Of a stretch of DNA of 40,249 nucleotides, positions 1 through 7,553 are shown one piece after another. Both the position numbers and the translations under genes were made by a program. Source of the stretch: Fibrobacterota bacterium (lineage in GTDB: Bacteria; Fibrobacterota; Fibrobacteria; UBA11236); assembly GCA_023249635.1 (NCBI GenBank), contig JAHFCH010000033.1, forward strand, positions 1 to 40,249, in the 5' to 3' direction. The notes under the pieces are model-generated. The model was given only the letters and a program-made list of their open reading frames with translations, was not told the DNA's origin and searched no databases. Numbering within the stretch: the first letter of the stretch is position 1; each line of letters begins with the position of its first letter.

Positions 1-474
1 CCGCGCGTCGGGATGGAGATTACGTCCCATATAGGCCGCATCATCACCCGATTCCCAACTTACCGGACGGCTGGCGAGAGTGCCGTGGCCGGCAATATCC
101 GTGGGGCGGCCTTCGGACGACGAACGTCCCGAGGTTGTTACCGATGCTTCACCGCGCAACTCGGCCTTGAGCCCCGCCTTGTTCTCCTTGTTGAACATGT
201 TCAGCGAATGGTTGGCTTGCTCATAGCGGATGCAGGTACGATTGTAGGCCAGCGGATCATCGATCTTACGGTGCGAAAGGTTGGTCACGGCCGTCATCTT
301 GCCGCTCGACGAGGTCTTGATGGAATTCGGGTTCAGGCGGCCCATCTCGGTCTTCGCGTTCGTGAGTTCGGTTTTCAGTTCGCGCTGGCGCGTATGCAGC
401 GGCATGTTCAGATAGTCCAAATTCTTGGGGGTCCGCGTTAACTTCAAGGCGTTGGTGATGGATGACATGGGCAT
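1..474 (-). CDS. Hypothetical protein, N-terminal 158 residues (runs off left edge)
   Basis: An open minus-strand frame runs from an ATG at 474 to the window edge without a stop, giving 158 residues of a longer protein. A GGAGAG ribosome binding site lies six bases before the ATG; a second in-frame ATG is two codons in. The product starts MPMSSITNALK and is hydrophilic, rich in Asn, Lys, Thr and Ser, with no signal peptide or membrane segment. The middle (about residues 30-95) looks helical and charged; the part after about residue 100 is Gly/Ser-rich and probably flexible. I do not recognise a family. It lies downstream of the sigma factor gene on the same strand, but 465 bases separate them, so it probably has its own promoter. 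The reading frame is well supported; the function is unknown. Confidence 0.6.
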   Translation of the reverse strand, partial: MPMSSITNALKLTRTPKNLDYLNMPLHTRQRELKTELTNAKTEMGRLNPNSIKTSSSGKMTAVTNLSHRKIDDPLAYNRTCIRYEQANHSLNMFNKENKAGLKAELRGEASVTTSGRSSSEGRPTDIAGHGTLASRPVSWESGDDAAYMGRNLHPDAR

Positions 475-735
475 AAGTATCTCTCCGAGGGATTGATTGG
501 CTTGCGGGCGGCTTCTTTCACCCTTACTTGGAAGATATGCTCGTGAGGGGGGTGCAACCGGTCCGGATACGGGCGCGTTAACGGCCAGGTTACACGGGTT
601 TGCGTAGCGGAAACGGATTCCGGGGTTCACAAGGGCGGAGGCGGGTTGGAAGCCGGCGGCTGGTTACGCGTGTTAGAGGGGGGTAAAACGAAAGATCTCT
701 AATCGGGGCCCGGCGAAGCAATCCGGTACAGGTCT

Positions 736-796
736 GCGGAACATGGCCCCCCAGCGCGGGTACCCTGGTTAGACAGGGGCGAGGGGCCATGTCCGC
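736..796. repeat. Long inverted repeat (hairpin) with nested stem
   Basis: ACATGGCCCC at 741-750 pairs perfectly with GGGGCCATGT at 783-792. The stem continues outward (GCGG at 736-739 with CCGC at 793-796) after one bulged base. Inside the loop, CCCTG and CAGGG form a smaller stem. No T-run follows on either strand, so this is not a standard intrinsic terminator. It may be a structured RNA, a REP-like element or a protein-binding dyad. Confidence 0.6.
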
Positions 797-819
797 TTAT
801 GTTTGCTGCGGCCGGCTGC

Positions 820-894
820 GAAGCCCGGGGGCTGCGTTCCGCTCAGTCGCGATACATTCGTATCGCTTCCTCGCGCGCCTTGCCCGCGGGCTTC
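820..894. repeat. Nested dyads around a GCGATAC stem-loop
   Basis: GCGATAC at 849-855 and GTATCGC at 860-866 form a 7-bp stem with a 4-base loop. An outer pair, GAAGCCCG at 820-827 and CGGGCTTC at 887-894, encloses it. The block lies just past the 3' end of the sigma factor gene (minus strand) and only about 25 bases from the 736-796 hairpin. The role is unknown; no T-run follows, which argues against intrinsic termination. Confidence 0.5.
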
Positions 895-939
895 TCGCTC
901 GGCCTCGCTCCTCGCCTTCCTGGGTCTTGGATGCGGCGG

Positions 940-1563
940 TTAGTCATCGCAATCTTCGGAGCTGACGGTGCGGCAGCCGGCGTCGCGGCTCAGGACGTCT
1001 AAGGAATCGGAGAGTTCGGATTTGAGCAAGGCCACCTTGGACTGGAACTTGGCCAGCCGCTTGGTGATTGCGACGCGGGAGACGCCGCAGATTTCGGCGA
1101 TCTCTTCGTGCGTCAGGCCCACTTCGAAGCGGAGGAACACGACCTGGCGGTTGGCCTCGTCCAGGCCTTCGAGCAGGCGGCGGAACAGGCGCTTGGCGGG
1201 ATTGTCCGGCGAGGTTTCCGGAACCCGGCTGCTGGCGAGATCGTCGCCGTAGCCGACCATGAGATCCGCCTGGCGCTTCTTCCAGCGCAAGTGATCCAGG
1301 CAATGGTTGGTGGCCACGCGGTAGAGCCAGGTGGAAGGCTGGGAGTTGCCTTCGAAGCTCGCGAAGCTGCCATGGACCTTCAGGAAGATCTCCTGGGACA
1401 GGTCGTCCGCCTCTTCCCGGTTTTTGGTATATCTGTAGCACACGCGATGGACCAATTGGTAATGGGTCTCATACATGCTACGGAAGGCTTCCGAGTCGAG
1501 GGTTTTCGCCTGACGGGCGGTGGTCTTAGTTTCGGTCTGGTTGGAGAGCGTCGTGTTCATCAT
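940..1563 (-). CDS. RNA polymerase sigma factor, sigma-70 family, ECF type
   Basis: A 207-residue protein with the two-domain layout of ECF sigma factors. Region 2 covers about residues 27-97, with DDLSQEIF (53-60) in the core-binding helix and STWLYRVATNHCLDHLR (77-93) in the -10 recognition part. Region 4 covers about 128-182, with a helix-turn-helix at 152-175 (THEEIAEICGVSRVAITKRL) for the -35 element. It should direct core RNA polymerase to a dedicated promoter set. No anti-sigma factor gene is adjacent, so control may be transcriptional or by an unlinked partner. Two tandem ATG codons (1563 and 1560) are possible starts; neither has a clear ribosome binding site. The gene is divergent from the lipoprotein-barrel-Omp85 genes, and the shared spacer carries the GCGC array. 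Whether this sigma controls those genes is inference. The family call is secure; the regulon is unknown. Confidence 0.9.
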   Translation of the reverse strand: MMNTTLSNQTETKTTARQAKTLDSEAFRSMYETHYQLVHRVCYRYTKNREEADDLSQEIFLKVHGSFASFEGNSQPSTWLYRVATNHCLDHLRWKKRQADLMVGYGDDLASSRVPETSPDNPAKRLFRRLLEGLDEANRQVVFLRFEVGLTHEEIAEICGVSRVAITKRLAKFQSKVALLKSELSDSLDVLSRDAGCRTVSSEDCDD

Positions 1564-1651
1564 GAGACTAGGTTAAAGCAACGGGTGTGCCACATCGCTT
1601 TTTCCGCATTTTCAGCGTATTCAAGCGGATTTTCCGGGTTTCCAACGGGTC

Positions 1652-1725
1652 GTGCGCAAGGCCTTGCGCACCTCGCGCAAGGGTCGCTGCGCAACCTGCG
1701 CGGAGACTGCGCGGAAATTGCGCAG
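1652..1725. promoter_or_regulatory. Phased GCGC array, probable operator, in divergent spacer
   Basis: A perfect 20-bp palindrome, GTGCGCAAGGCCTTGCGCAC, sits at 1652-1671. It is followed by further GCGC cores, so that cores begin at 1654, 1666, 1675, 1689, 1698, 1709 and 1720. The spacing averages 11 bases, about one helical turn. CTGCGCAA at 1687-1694 and TTGCGCAG at 1718-1725 form a second dyad. The array lies between the sigma factor start (1563, minus) and the lipoprotein start (1825, plus), where a cooperative binding protein could control both. Confidence 0.5.
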
Positions 1726-1824
1726 CCAGGTTACCTGAAAGCCTGGAGACATCAATCATAAGGGATTTCGCCTTGCGGGCGTCGGATGGATTGGCCACAA
1801 TGTTGCGATCGGAGCGCGGGTAGA

Positions 1825-2679
1825 ATGGGACGACGCATGGTAAGAATCGGTTTCGCCTTGCTCGCCTTGCTTACCGCCTGCGCCCCGGTCGGTCGTAAGC
1901 CGGAGGATACGGCTGCGGGCATTCCCTTCGACGCCCTCCTCCCCAGCGGACGCAATCTCTTCGCCTTCGATTTCACCCAGGCGCGCTATCGCAAGCTTCC
2001 CCTCAAGGAAAGCGCGTCCGATAGCTCCGGACTTTGCCGCGCGGTCGACAGCCTGCGCGCGGGGTGGCCCGGGAAATCGGGATGGCTGGCCCTGCCCGCC
2101 CCCAGCCGGCCCTTTTCCCCCATGCAAGCCGCGTGGGGTCCCAGCGGGAATTTCTTCCTGCTCGATCGCGCGGGCAAACGCTTAGGGTTGTACGACAGCA
2201 ATGCCCAATTCCTCTCCGGCATCCCCCTGCCCGCGGAAATCCGCGAACGCAACCTGGAAGCCTTTCAGGTTTTCTGGACCCGGGACGGAACCTTTTCCTT
2301 CTTGGACTTGGCCGAAGGCAAAGCCTGGCAGTATACCGAGCTGCGCGCGGCGGGCGGCGGCGATTGGCGCCTGAAGAATTCCGTGCGCTTGCCGGTGGGC
2401 TTGGAGTCGTGCCTATGGGAACCCTTCTTCAGCTCGCCCTGCTGCCTGCGGCCCCAGGGGAATGGGCAATGCTTCGATGCCTACTTCAATCCCATCGGAC
2501 CCTGGCCTTCGGCCGGCGTCGGTGCGGGGATGCGGCCCGTGGCTGCCGCGGTCCCGGGGGAATGGATGTTGTTGCTGGACGGCGGCCCGGCTTGCGCGTC
2601 GCCGGCCGTCTGTCTGCAGCCGGCCAAGGGGCAGCCTTCCACCTGCCCCGGGGAAACGGAAGCTGCGCCGTCTAAGTAA
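1825..2679 (+). CDS. Lipoprotein with probable beta-propeller domain
   Basis: A 284-residue protein with a lipoprotein signal: Arg-rich start, hydrophobic core and the lipobox LTAC, so that Cys19 would be lipidated and anchor it in the outer or inner membrane. Start choice: ATG 1825 (GGAG ten bases upstream) or ATG 1837 (GGGA six bases upstream) both fit; an in-frame ATG at 1786 would put an unusual Cys-rich extension before the signal and is less likely. The mature part has repeated short segments such as WGPSGNFFLLDRAGKRLGLY and FWTRDGTFSFLDLAEGKAW, in the style of NHL or six-bladed beta-propellers; this fold call is by eye. Cys residues in the C-terminal third may form disulfides. It is the first of three plus-strand genes and its end meets the start of the large barrel gene, so the two are probably cotranscribed. 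Confidence 0.7.
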   Translation: MGRRMVRIGFALLALLTACAPVGRKPEDTAAGIPFDALLPSGRNLFAFDFTQARYRKLPLKESASDSSGLCRAVDSLRAGWPGKSGWLALPAPSRPFSPMQAAWGPSGNFFLLDRAGKRLGLYDSNAQFLSGIPLPAEIRERNLEAFQVFWTRDGTFSFLDLAEGKAWQYTELRAAGGGDWRLKNSVRLPVGLESCLWEPFFSSPCCLRPQGNGQCFDAYFNPIGPWPSAGVGAGMRPVAAAVPGEWMLLLDGGPACASPAVCLQPAKGQPSTCPGETEAAPSK

Positions 2680-5600
2680 CATATCGGTTACGGGAGCCGT
2701 GGTTTCGCTCCTGGCCCTGGCACTGGCCGCGGCCGGGCCGGGTTCCGCGCAGCCACAGGCCCCATCTCCGGCCGAACCCGGCTGGCTATGGTCGCGCGCG
2801 TGCATGGCGGGCGCTCCCGCCGATTCCGCATCCGCCGCCGCGCCCCGCAAGGGTCCTTGGTTGTCGCCGGATAGCCTACGCCCCGAAAGCGGCTTGGGAT
2901 CCCCGCGCCGGTTGCGGCTCTTACGCAACGGCCAGCCCTTGCTCCTCGATCAGGACTACCGCCTGCCTCCGGGCGATTCGCTGGTGGTGTTCGCGGCCGC
3001 CGTTACGCCTGGCGATAGCGTTTGCCTGGAGCGGGCCTATACTCCCTTGCTTCCCAGGCCCATTCCCGGACTGTACCGGTTGGACGCGATTCCTGTTTAC
3101 CGCAGCGGGGCTTTGGACAGCGTCTGGCAGAACGGCGCTGAGCTTTCGCTGGCGGCGGCGGATACCGGCTATGGCCGCTACCGCCTGAATTATTCCGGCA
3201 GCAAATCCATGGCGGTGACGGTCGGGAGCGGAGGGGGTCTGGGTCTGGACGCATCCCTGTTCCTGAACCTGGACGGCCAAGTGGCCGAGGACGTTTTCGT
3301 GGAAGGCCAATTGTCCGATCAAAACGTACCTATCCAACCCGAAGGCAATACCGCCACCTTGAAGGAAGTCGATACCAAATACATGAAGGTGTACGGAAGC
3401 CGTTACGCTTACGTACTGGGCAATTACCTGATGGAATACGGCGTGGCGGGAGAGGACCGCTTCACGGCCAAGGTGGAAGGCGTGGACGGATCGTACCGGC
3501 GCAACGGGTACGCCTTGCGCGGTTCCTGGTCGGTGAGCTCGGGCCAGTATCAGAGCGATACCCTGCGCGGCGTGGACGGCAAACAACGGGGCTATTACCT
3601 GCGCGGCCGGGACGGCCGCCAATTCATCACGGTGCTGGCGGGAACGGAAAGGGTGTGGCGGAACGGGACACCCTTGAAGCGGGGCACGGACTATACCATC
3701 GACTATGCCGAGGGCCGCCTCGATTTCCTGCTCCCGTTGGTGGTAACCGGCGAAAACCTGTTCGCGGCCGAATACCAATATACCGAGCAGGACTTTCCCC
3801 GCAGCCTTACGGCCGGCGAGGTGCGCGACAGCTCGGGGGCGCTTACCTGGTCTTTGCGCGCCATCACCGAGAACGAGGACAAGGATCGGCCCTTGTCGCT
3901 TTCCCCGGATACGGCCCTGTTGCGTCGCTTCCAAGGCCTGGGGGACTCGACCTACCTGGATACCCTGGGACGCCCGGTGGCGATGCCCCATCGCCAATCC
4001 GCCGCAGCCGCCGATCTGGGACTCAAGCTGGCCGGCTACGACGGCCATGCCGCCCTTATCCTTTCCCAATTCGATCGCAACCTTTACTCCGAACGCGACG
4101 ACGGGGATAACCTGGGGTATTCTACGCGTTACCTGGGATCGCATACCCTGGGGCGGCCCTTCGACAAGGGCGGTATCGGCAGCAGCGAGCTGACCCTGGA
4201 ACATGAACTGCGATCGGAGGATTTTGAATCCTTCAAGCAATTGATCGAGCCGCGCGGATTCCAGGAAACCTGGAACCTGGATGCGCGCGTGGCCCGCCGA
4301 GGGTTCATGGCCAACCGGGCCAGGTTGCAGGAGAAGCCCTTCTCGTTCCTTTCGGTGGCCGGCGAGTTGGGGCGGGCCGATGCCGATTCCGCCGTGGATG
4401 CTGGCAGTCTCCGAGCTGCGGAGGGGAGCATCTCGCGGCGCGGCGGCGTATCCGCGCGGCTGGGCGGCGACAAGTTGTTCCTGGAATCGGGAAGCGAAGC
4501 CAAGCTTGCGCGTTCGCCCGATCGCCGCGACAATTACCGGCAGTTCGGCCATGCGGGCATGGAGGCCGGGGGCCTGATGCCTTCCGTGGCCTGGACGCGC
4601 AATGAGTGGCTGACGCGCGTTCCGGGCGGCGCGCTGGCGCACAGCGAGAAACAGGAACCGGAGTTCCAGATCGCCACTGCGCCGATTTGGGACCGGCTCA
4701 CGCTCGCCTCCGGCGTCTCGGTGCTTTCGCAACGCTCCGACTTCAACGGTACGCTTCCCGATCTGCAGGATTCGGTGCGGGATTGGGGGTTCACCCAGAA
4801 AGCCTCCTTGCTCGGATGGGGCCCGTGGTCGACGGATGCATTCTATAGCTTCCGCAACCATCGTCTGTGGCGCTTGGACGGCGCCGGGGCCTACGCGAAC
4901 CTTCCCGAGGAAAGCGATTTCCACCAGGCGGAATGGAACAACCATTTGGCCGATGCGCGCAAGGGGTACGGCTTCCTCTCAGCGTACCGCGTGAGCCAGA
5001 CGGCGGAATTCCCGCTGATCGAAGATTACCGCGAGCTCAAAGGGAGAGGAGATTACATCAGGACTTCCGATTCCGCTTACCATCATATCGAAACCGGAAA
5101 CGGCGACTTCGTCCTCATCGGTCTCAAGCGCGATACCACGGTGGGCTCGAAGCCCTACCAGGATCTGTCCTGGACCGCCAACCTGGAATTGACCCCGGCG
5201 CGTTTTCCTTTCCCGGTAACCGGCGTACTAGCCGACGTCGAACTTACCTTGGATATGGCTTTCGATGATCAGGATACCAGCGACAGCCCGGGACTGCTGC
5301 CGTTGTTCACGGATGATCAGATACAGGGCGTGCGCAGCGGCCGGGCGCGCTACTCCCCGGCCCTGCATTGGAAGGCGCCGGACGGACGGCAAGGGTCGAA
5401 TTTCTACTTCGATCGCTCTTATGGGCATGCAGCGGGAGTTTTGACCTACAGCGAACGGTTGTGGGATCAGCGGGCCGATTACCGCCGCGAAGCCGGAGAG
5501 GATTGGGAATGGTTCCTGGAGCAAGCCTACGAGAATCGATCGCGTACTGGGCAAACGGCCGCATCGGAATCAGATACGCGCAACCAGTTATACGGGGGGC

Positions 5601-5971
5601 GCCTGACACGCAAGCTGCCGCATGCCTTCCTGGCCGAGGGACGGTCGCAATACCTTCTCATCCACGGGAGTTCGGTGACCGGTGATGTCGATTTGCAGGG
5701 GGTAAAGCCCGCCTTGAAACTGGAGAAGACTTCGTTGTACAACGGCCGGGCCTTCGTCGAATACGGCGTTATCTATTTCTGGGGCCAGGGCGAAGGCGGC
5801 TTCTATTCTACGGGGGATTTTTCCAAAGGGCTTACCCATCGTATGGAAGCCAACGCGAATTTCCAGGTGGGGGCCAACATCTACCTGAACTTCGACTACG
5901 TGGCGCGCTTGGAACCGGACGGAAACCGGCTGGTGCAGAAAATGACCGCCGAAGCGAGAGCGGTGTTCTGA
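2663..5971 (+). CDS. Large outer-membrane beta-barrel protein of uncharacterised FCB-type family
   Basis: About 1100 residues. Residues before 2663 in this frame overlap the lipoprotein gene and look like out-of-frame translation. From a CTG at 2663 the protein would begin with a textbook signal peptide (basic MRRL, hydrophobic core, cleavage at GSAQ). The first conventional codon, GTG at 2699, would leave a signal without basic residues; an ATG at 2462 is in frame but would overlap the upstream gene by 218 bases. The mature N-terminal part has the motif SDQNVPIQPEGNT and then RNGTPLKRGTDYTIDY with a GRLDF strand. I recall these from long unannotated surface proteins of FCB bacteria; SprA-like proteins have a similar style. 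The rest is rich in alternating aromatic and polar strands, and it ends in TAEARAVF, a plausible barrel beta-signal. It overlaps the Omp85 gene by one base (TGATG). The start is uncertain; an outer-membrane barrel is likely. Confidence 0.7.
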   Translation: MRRLSNISVTGAVVSLLALALAAAGPGSAQPQAPSPAEPGWLWSRACMAGAPADSASAAAPRKGPWLSPDSLRPESGLGSPRRLRLLRNGQPLLLDQDYRLPPGDSLVVFAAAVTPGDSVCLERAYTPLLPRPIPGLYRLDAIPVYRSGALDSVWQNGAELSLAAADTGYGRYRLNYSGSKSMAVTVGSGGGLGLDASLFLNLDGQVAEDVFVEGQLSDQNVPIQPEGNTATLKEVDTKYMKVYGSRYAYVLGNYLMEYGVAGEDRFTAKVEGVDGSYRRNGYALRGSWSVSSGQYQSDTLRGVDGKQRGYYLRGRDGRQFITVLAGTERVWRNGTPLKRGTDYTIDYAEGRLDFLLPLVVTGENLFAAEYQYTEQDFPRSLTAGEVRDSSGALTWSLRAITENEDKDRPLSLSPDTALLRRFQGLGDSTYLDTLGRPVAMPHRQSAAAADLGLKLAGYDGHAALILSQFDRNLYSERDDGDNLGYSTRYLGSHTLGRPFDKGGIGSSELTLEHELRSEDFESFKQLIEPRGFQETWNLDARVARRGFMANRARLQEKPFSFLSVAGELGRADADSAVDAGSLRAAEGSISRRGGVSARLGGDKLFLESGSEAKLARSPDRRDNYRQFGHAGMEAGGLMPSVAWTRNEWLTRVPGGALAHSEKQEPEFQIATAPIWDRLTLASGVSVLSQRSDFNGTLPDLQDSVRDWGFTQKASLLGWGPWSTDAFYSFRNHRLWRLDGAGAYANLPEESDFHQAEWNNHLADARKGYGFLSAYRVSQTAEFPLIEDYRELKGRGDYIRTSDSAYHHIETGNGDFVLIGLKRDTTVGSKPYQDLSWTANLELTPARFPFPVTGVLADVELTLDMAFDDQDTSDSPGLLPLFTDDQIQGVRSGRARYSPALHWKAPDGRQGSNFYFDRSYGHAAGVLTYSERLWDQRADYRREAGEDWEWFLEQAYENRSRTGQTAASESDTRNQLYGGRLTRKLPHAFLAEGRSQYLLIHGSSVTGDVDLQGVKPALKLEKTSLYNGRAFVEYGVIYFWGQGEGGFYSTGDFSKGLTHRMEANANFQVGANIYLNFDYVARLEPDGNRLVQKMTAEARAVF

Positions 5972-7539
5972 TGGGTGGCACGCGCCTGATAGGGATGGTT
6001 TTGGCCCTCTGGGTATTCGCCACCGGGGCTACGGCGCAAACCGTCGCTTCCGGCATGGACGCAAAGCCGACCGCGGACTCCCTCGCCTTGCTCATGGCCC
6101 AGGGCCATCTGCGCGCGGCGCGGGATGAGGCCGGACACCTGGTGCCGGGACCGATCTTCAACTTGGGCCGCATCGCGATCCACAGCGGTCCCGGTTTTAC
6201 CGCGGAAAGCATGGGTCTCGCGGCATTCTCCGGGGAGCCGGCCCGCGCGGAGAACCTGGAAGCTATCGGAACCCGGACGCGATCCTGGTTGCTCGATCAC
6301 GGATTCCCGTTCGCGAACGTCTCGCTGGATTTCTTCGTGCGCGGCGATACGCCTGTGGCCGATGTGCTGGTGGCGATCGAGTCGGGATCGGGATACAAGT
6401 TCGGCGGCTACAAATCATCGGGGAGCCGTACCTCGGCGGAAACCCTCGATCGCCTTTCCCTCCTGAAATTCGGCGAAGACTACAGCGAAGCGCGCTTGCG
6501 GTTGGCGGAAGGCAAGCTGGCGCGCACCGGTTATTATGAAACCGTGGTCCCCGCCGGGTTGTTCCGCGATTCCACCCGCAACCTCCTGTATCCCAGCCTG
6601 GTCCTCTCGGATCTCAAGGGCAACCGCTTGAGCGGGATCCTTGGGTATGATTCCGAGAAAAAGGGAGGGGACGGCTTGAACGGGTTCATGGATATCCATC
6701 TCATCAACCTGCGCGGGACCGCCCGGGATCTTGACTTCACCTTCGACAGCAAACAGACCGGCGCAGGCGTGGACAGCAAGGACGCGCGCTTGGCCTATAC
6801 CGAACCGTGGATCCTGTCTTCCCGCGTGGGTGCGCGCCTCAACCTCGCGGCTTCCATCGAGGATTCCGTCTACGACGAATTACGCGCCGATCTCACCTTC
6901 TTCCAGGATCTCGATTTCCATTCCCGTTTCCTCGTGGATCTGGGACGGCAATTCAACCATGACTTCGCCGCGGCCACGCGCTCCGAGGCCGATATCGCCG
7001 GACTCGGTTTCCAATACGATGCCCGCGATCGAGTCCCTGCCACCCTCAACGGCGCGCGCTACTCCCTGCGCGTGAACGGGGTGCATCGGGATCAAGGCGA
7101 CTCGGCCTACTATCTGGTGCAAAGCGTGGACGACTTCGCGCTGTGGGCCAATCTGGGTCGCTGGGTATTGCATACCCTGGTTTCGGCCGGCGGCGATTGG
7201 CCTTTGGACAGCAAGGCCGATCGCGGCGAGCTGTTCGCGTTGGGCGGCGCCAATACCATCCGCGGATTCCGCGAGCGCGAATTCCTCACCGATGCTTACG
7301 CCTACGCCAACCTGGAATTGCAATTCCTGCTGGCACCGGGCAGCCGGGCCTCGCTGTTCGTAGTGCCGGGACTTATCAACCGCCTGGGCGGGGATATCAG
7401 GTGGCGGCGCGTAATCGGCTACGGAGCGGGCCTGGAATCGGGCAGCAAGGATTGGACCTTCGGCATCAGCTACGCCCTGAATCCCGATCGCGCCCCCGCG
7501 GACGGATTCATCCACCTGAGCGTCAGCAACAATTTCTGA
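5971..7539 (+). CDS. Omp85/BamA-TamA family outer-membrane protein
   Basis: A 522-residue protein with a signal peptide (cleavage after about Ala22, ATAQ). Two POTRA-like domains are visible at about 45-125 and 130-195; the second has the typical pattern ending in ARTGYYETV. The C-terminal part (about 205-522) is a 16-strand-type surface-antigen barrel with the diagnostic loop-6 motif GGANTIRGFRE (Arg431-Gly-Phe) and a terminal Phe. BamA has five POTRAs, so this is a shorter Omp85, closer in size to TamA- or TpsB-like members. The family inserts barrels into, or moves proteins across, the outer membrane. Its ATG overlaps the stop of the large barrel gene by one base, which implies translational coupling. 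The context suggests, without proving, that it assembles or works with the upstream barrel protein and lipoprotein. Its stop lies 14 bases from the stop of the convergent M64 gene. Confidence 0.88.
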   Translation: MGGTRLIGMVLALWVFATGATAQTVASGMDAKPTADSLALLMAQGHLRAARDEAGHLVPGPIFNLGRIAIHSGPGFTAESMGLAAFSGEPARAENLEAIGTRTRSWLLDHGFPFANVSLDFFVRGDTPVADVLVAIESGSGYKFGGYKSSGSRTSAETLDRLSLLKFGEDYSEARLRLAEGKLARTGYYETVVPAGLFRDSTRNLLYPSLVLSDLKGNRLSGILGYDSEKKGGDGLNGFMDIHLINLRGTARDLDFTFDSKQTGAGVDSKDARLAYTEPWILSSRVGARLNLAASIEDSVYDELRADLTFFQDLDFHSRFLVDLGRQFNHDFAAATRSEADIAGLGFQYDARDRVPATLNGARYSLRVNGVHRDQGDSAYYLVQSVDDFALWANLGRWVLHTLVSAGGDWPLDSKADRGELFALGGANTIRGFREREFLTDAYAYANLELQFLLAPGSRASLFVVPGLINRLGGDIRWRRVIGYGAGLESGSKDWTFGISYALNPDRAPADGFIHLSVSNNF

Positions 7540-7553
7540 AGGGACCGACCGCT

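Larger units (their letters stand above)
475..939. other. 465-base spacer with structured repeats, no convincing gene
   Basis: This stretch separates the sigma factor gene from the partial gene at the left edge. I see no credible coding region: the short frames here lack ribosome binding sites and begin or end inside inverted repeats. It contains a long hairpin (736-796), a second set of dyads (820-894), and GTTAC motifs at 589-593 and 663-667. The part nearest the left gene presumably holds its promoter, but no good -35/-10 pair is visible. A small structured RNA or a repeat element is possible in 736-894. Confidence 0.5.

Noticed and set aside
590-790. 66-residue minus-strand frame in the spacer
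   Set aside because: It begins inside the 736-796 hairpin, is Arg/Pro-rich, and has no ribosome binding site or homologue-like motif.
1568-1798. 76-residue minus-strand frame upstream of the sigma factor
   Set aside because: It lies across the GCGC array and reads as translated repeats; more likely regulatory DNA.
2921-4945. 674-residue minus-strand frame inside the barrel gene
   Set aside because: Antisense shadow of a gene with clear signal and barrel features; its sequence has no recognisable domain.
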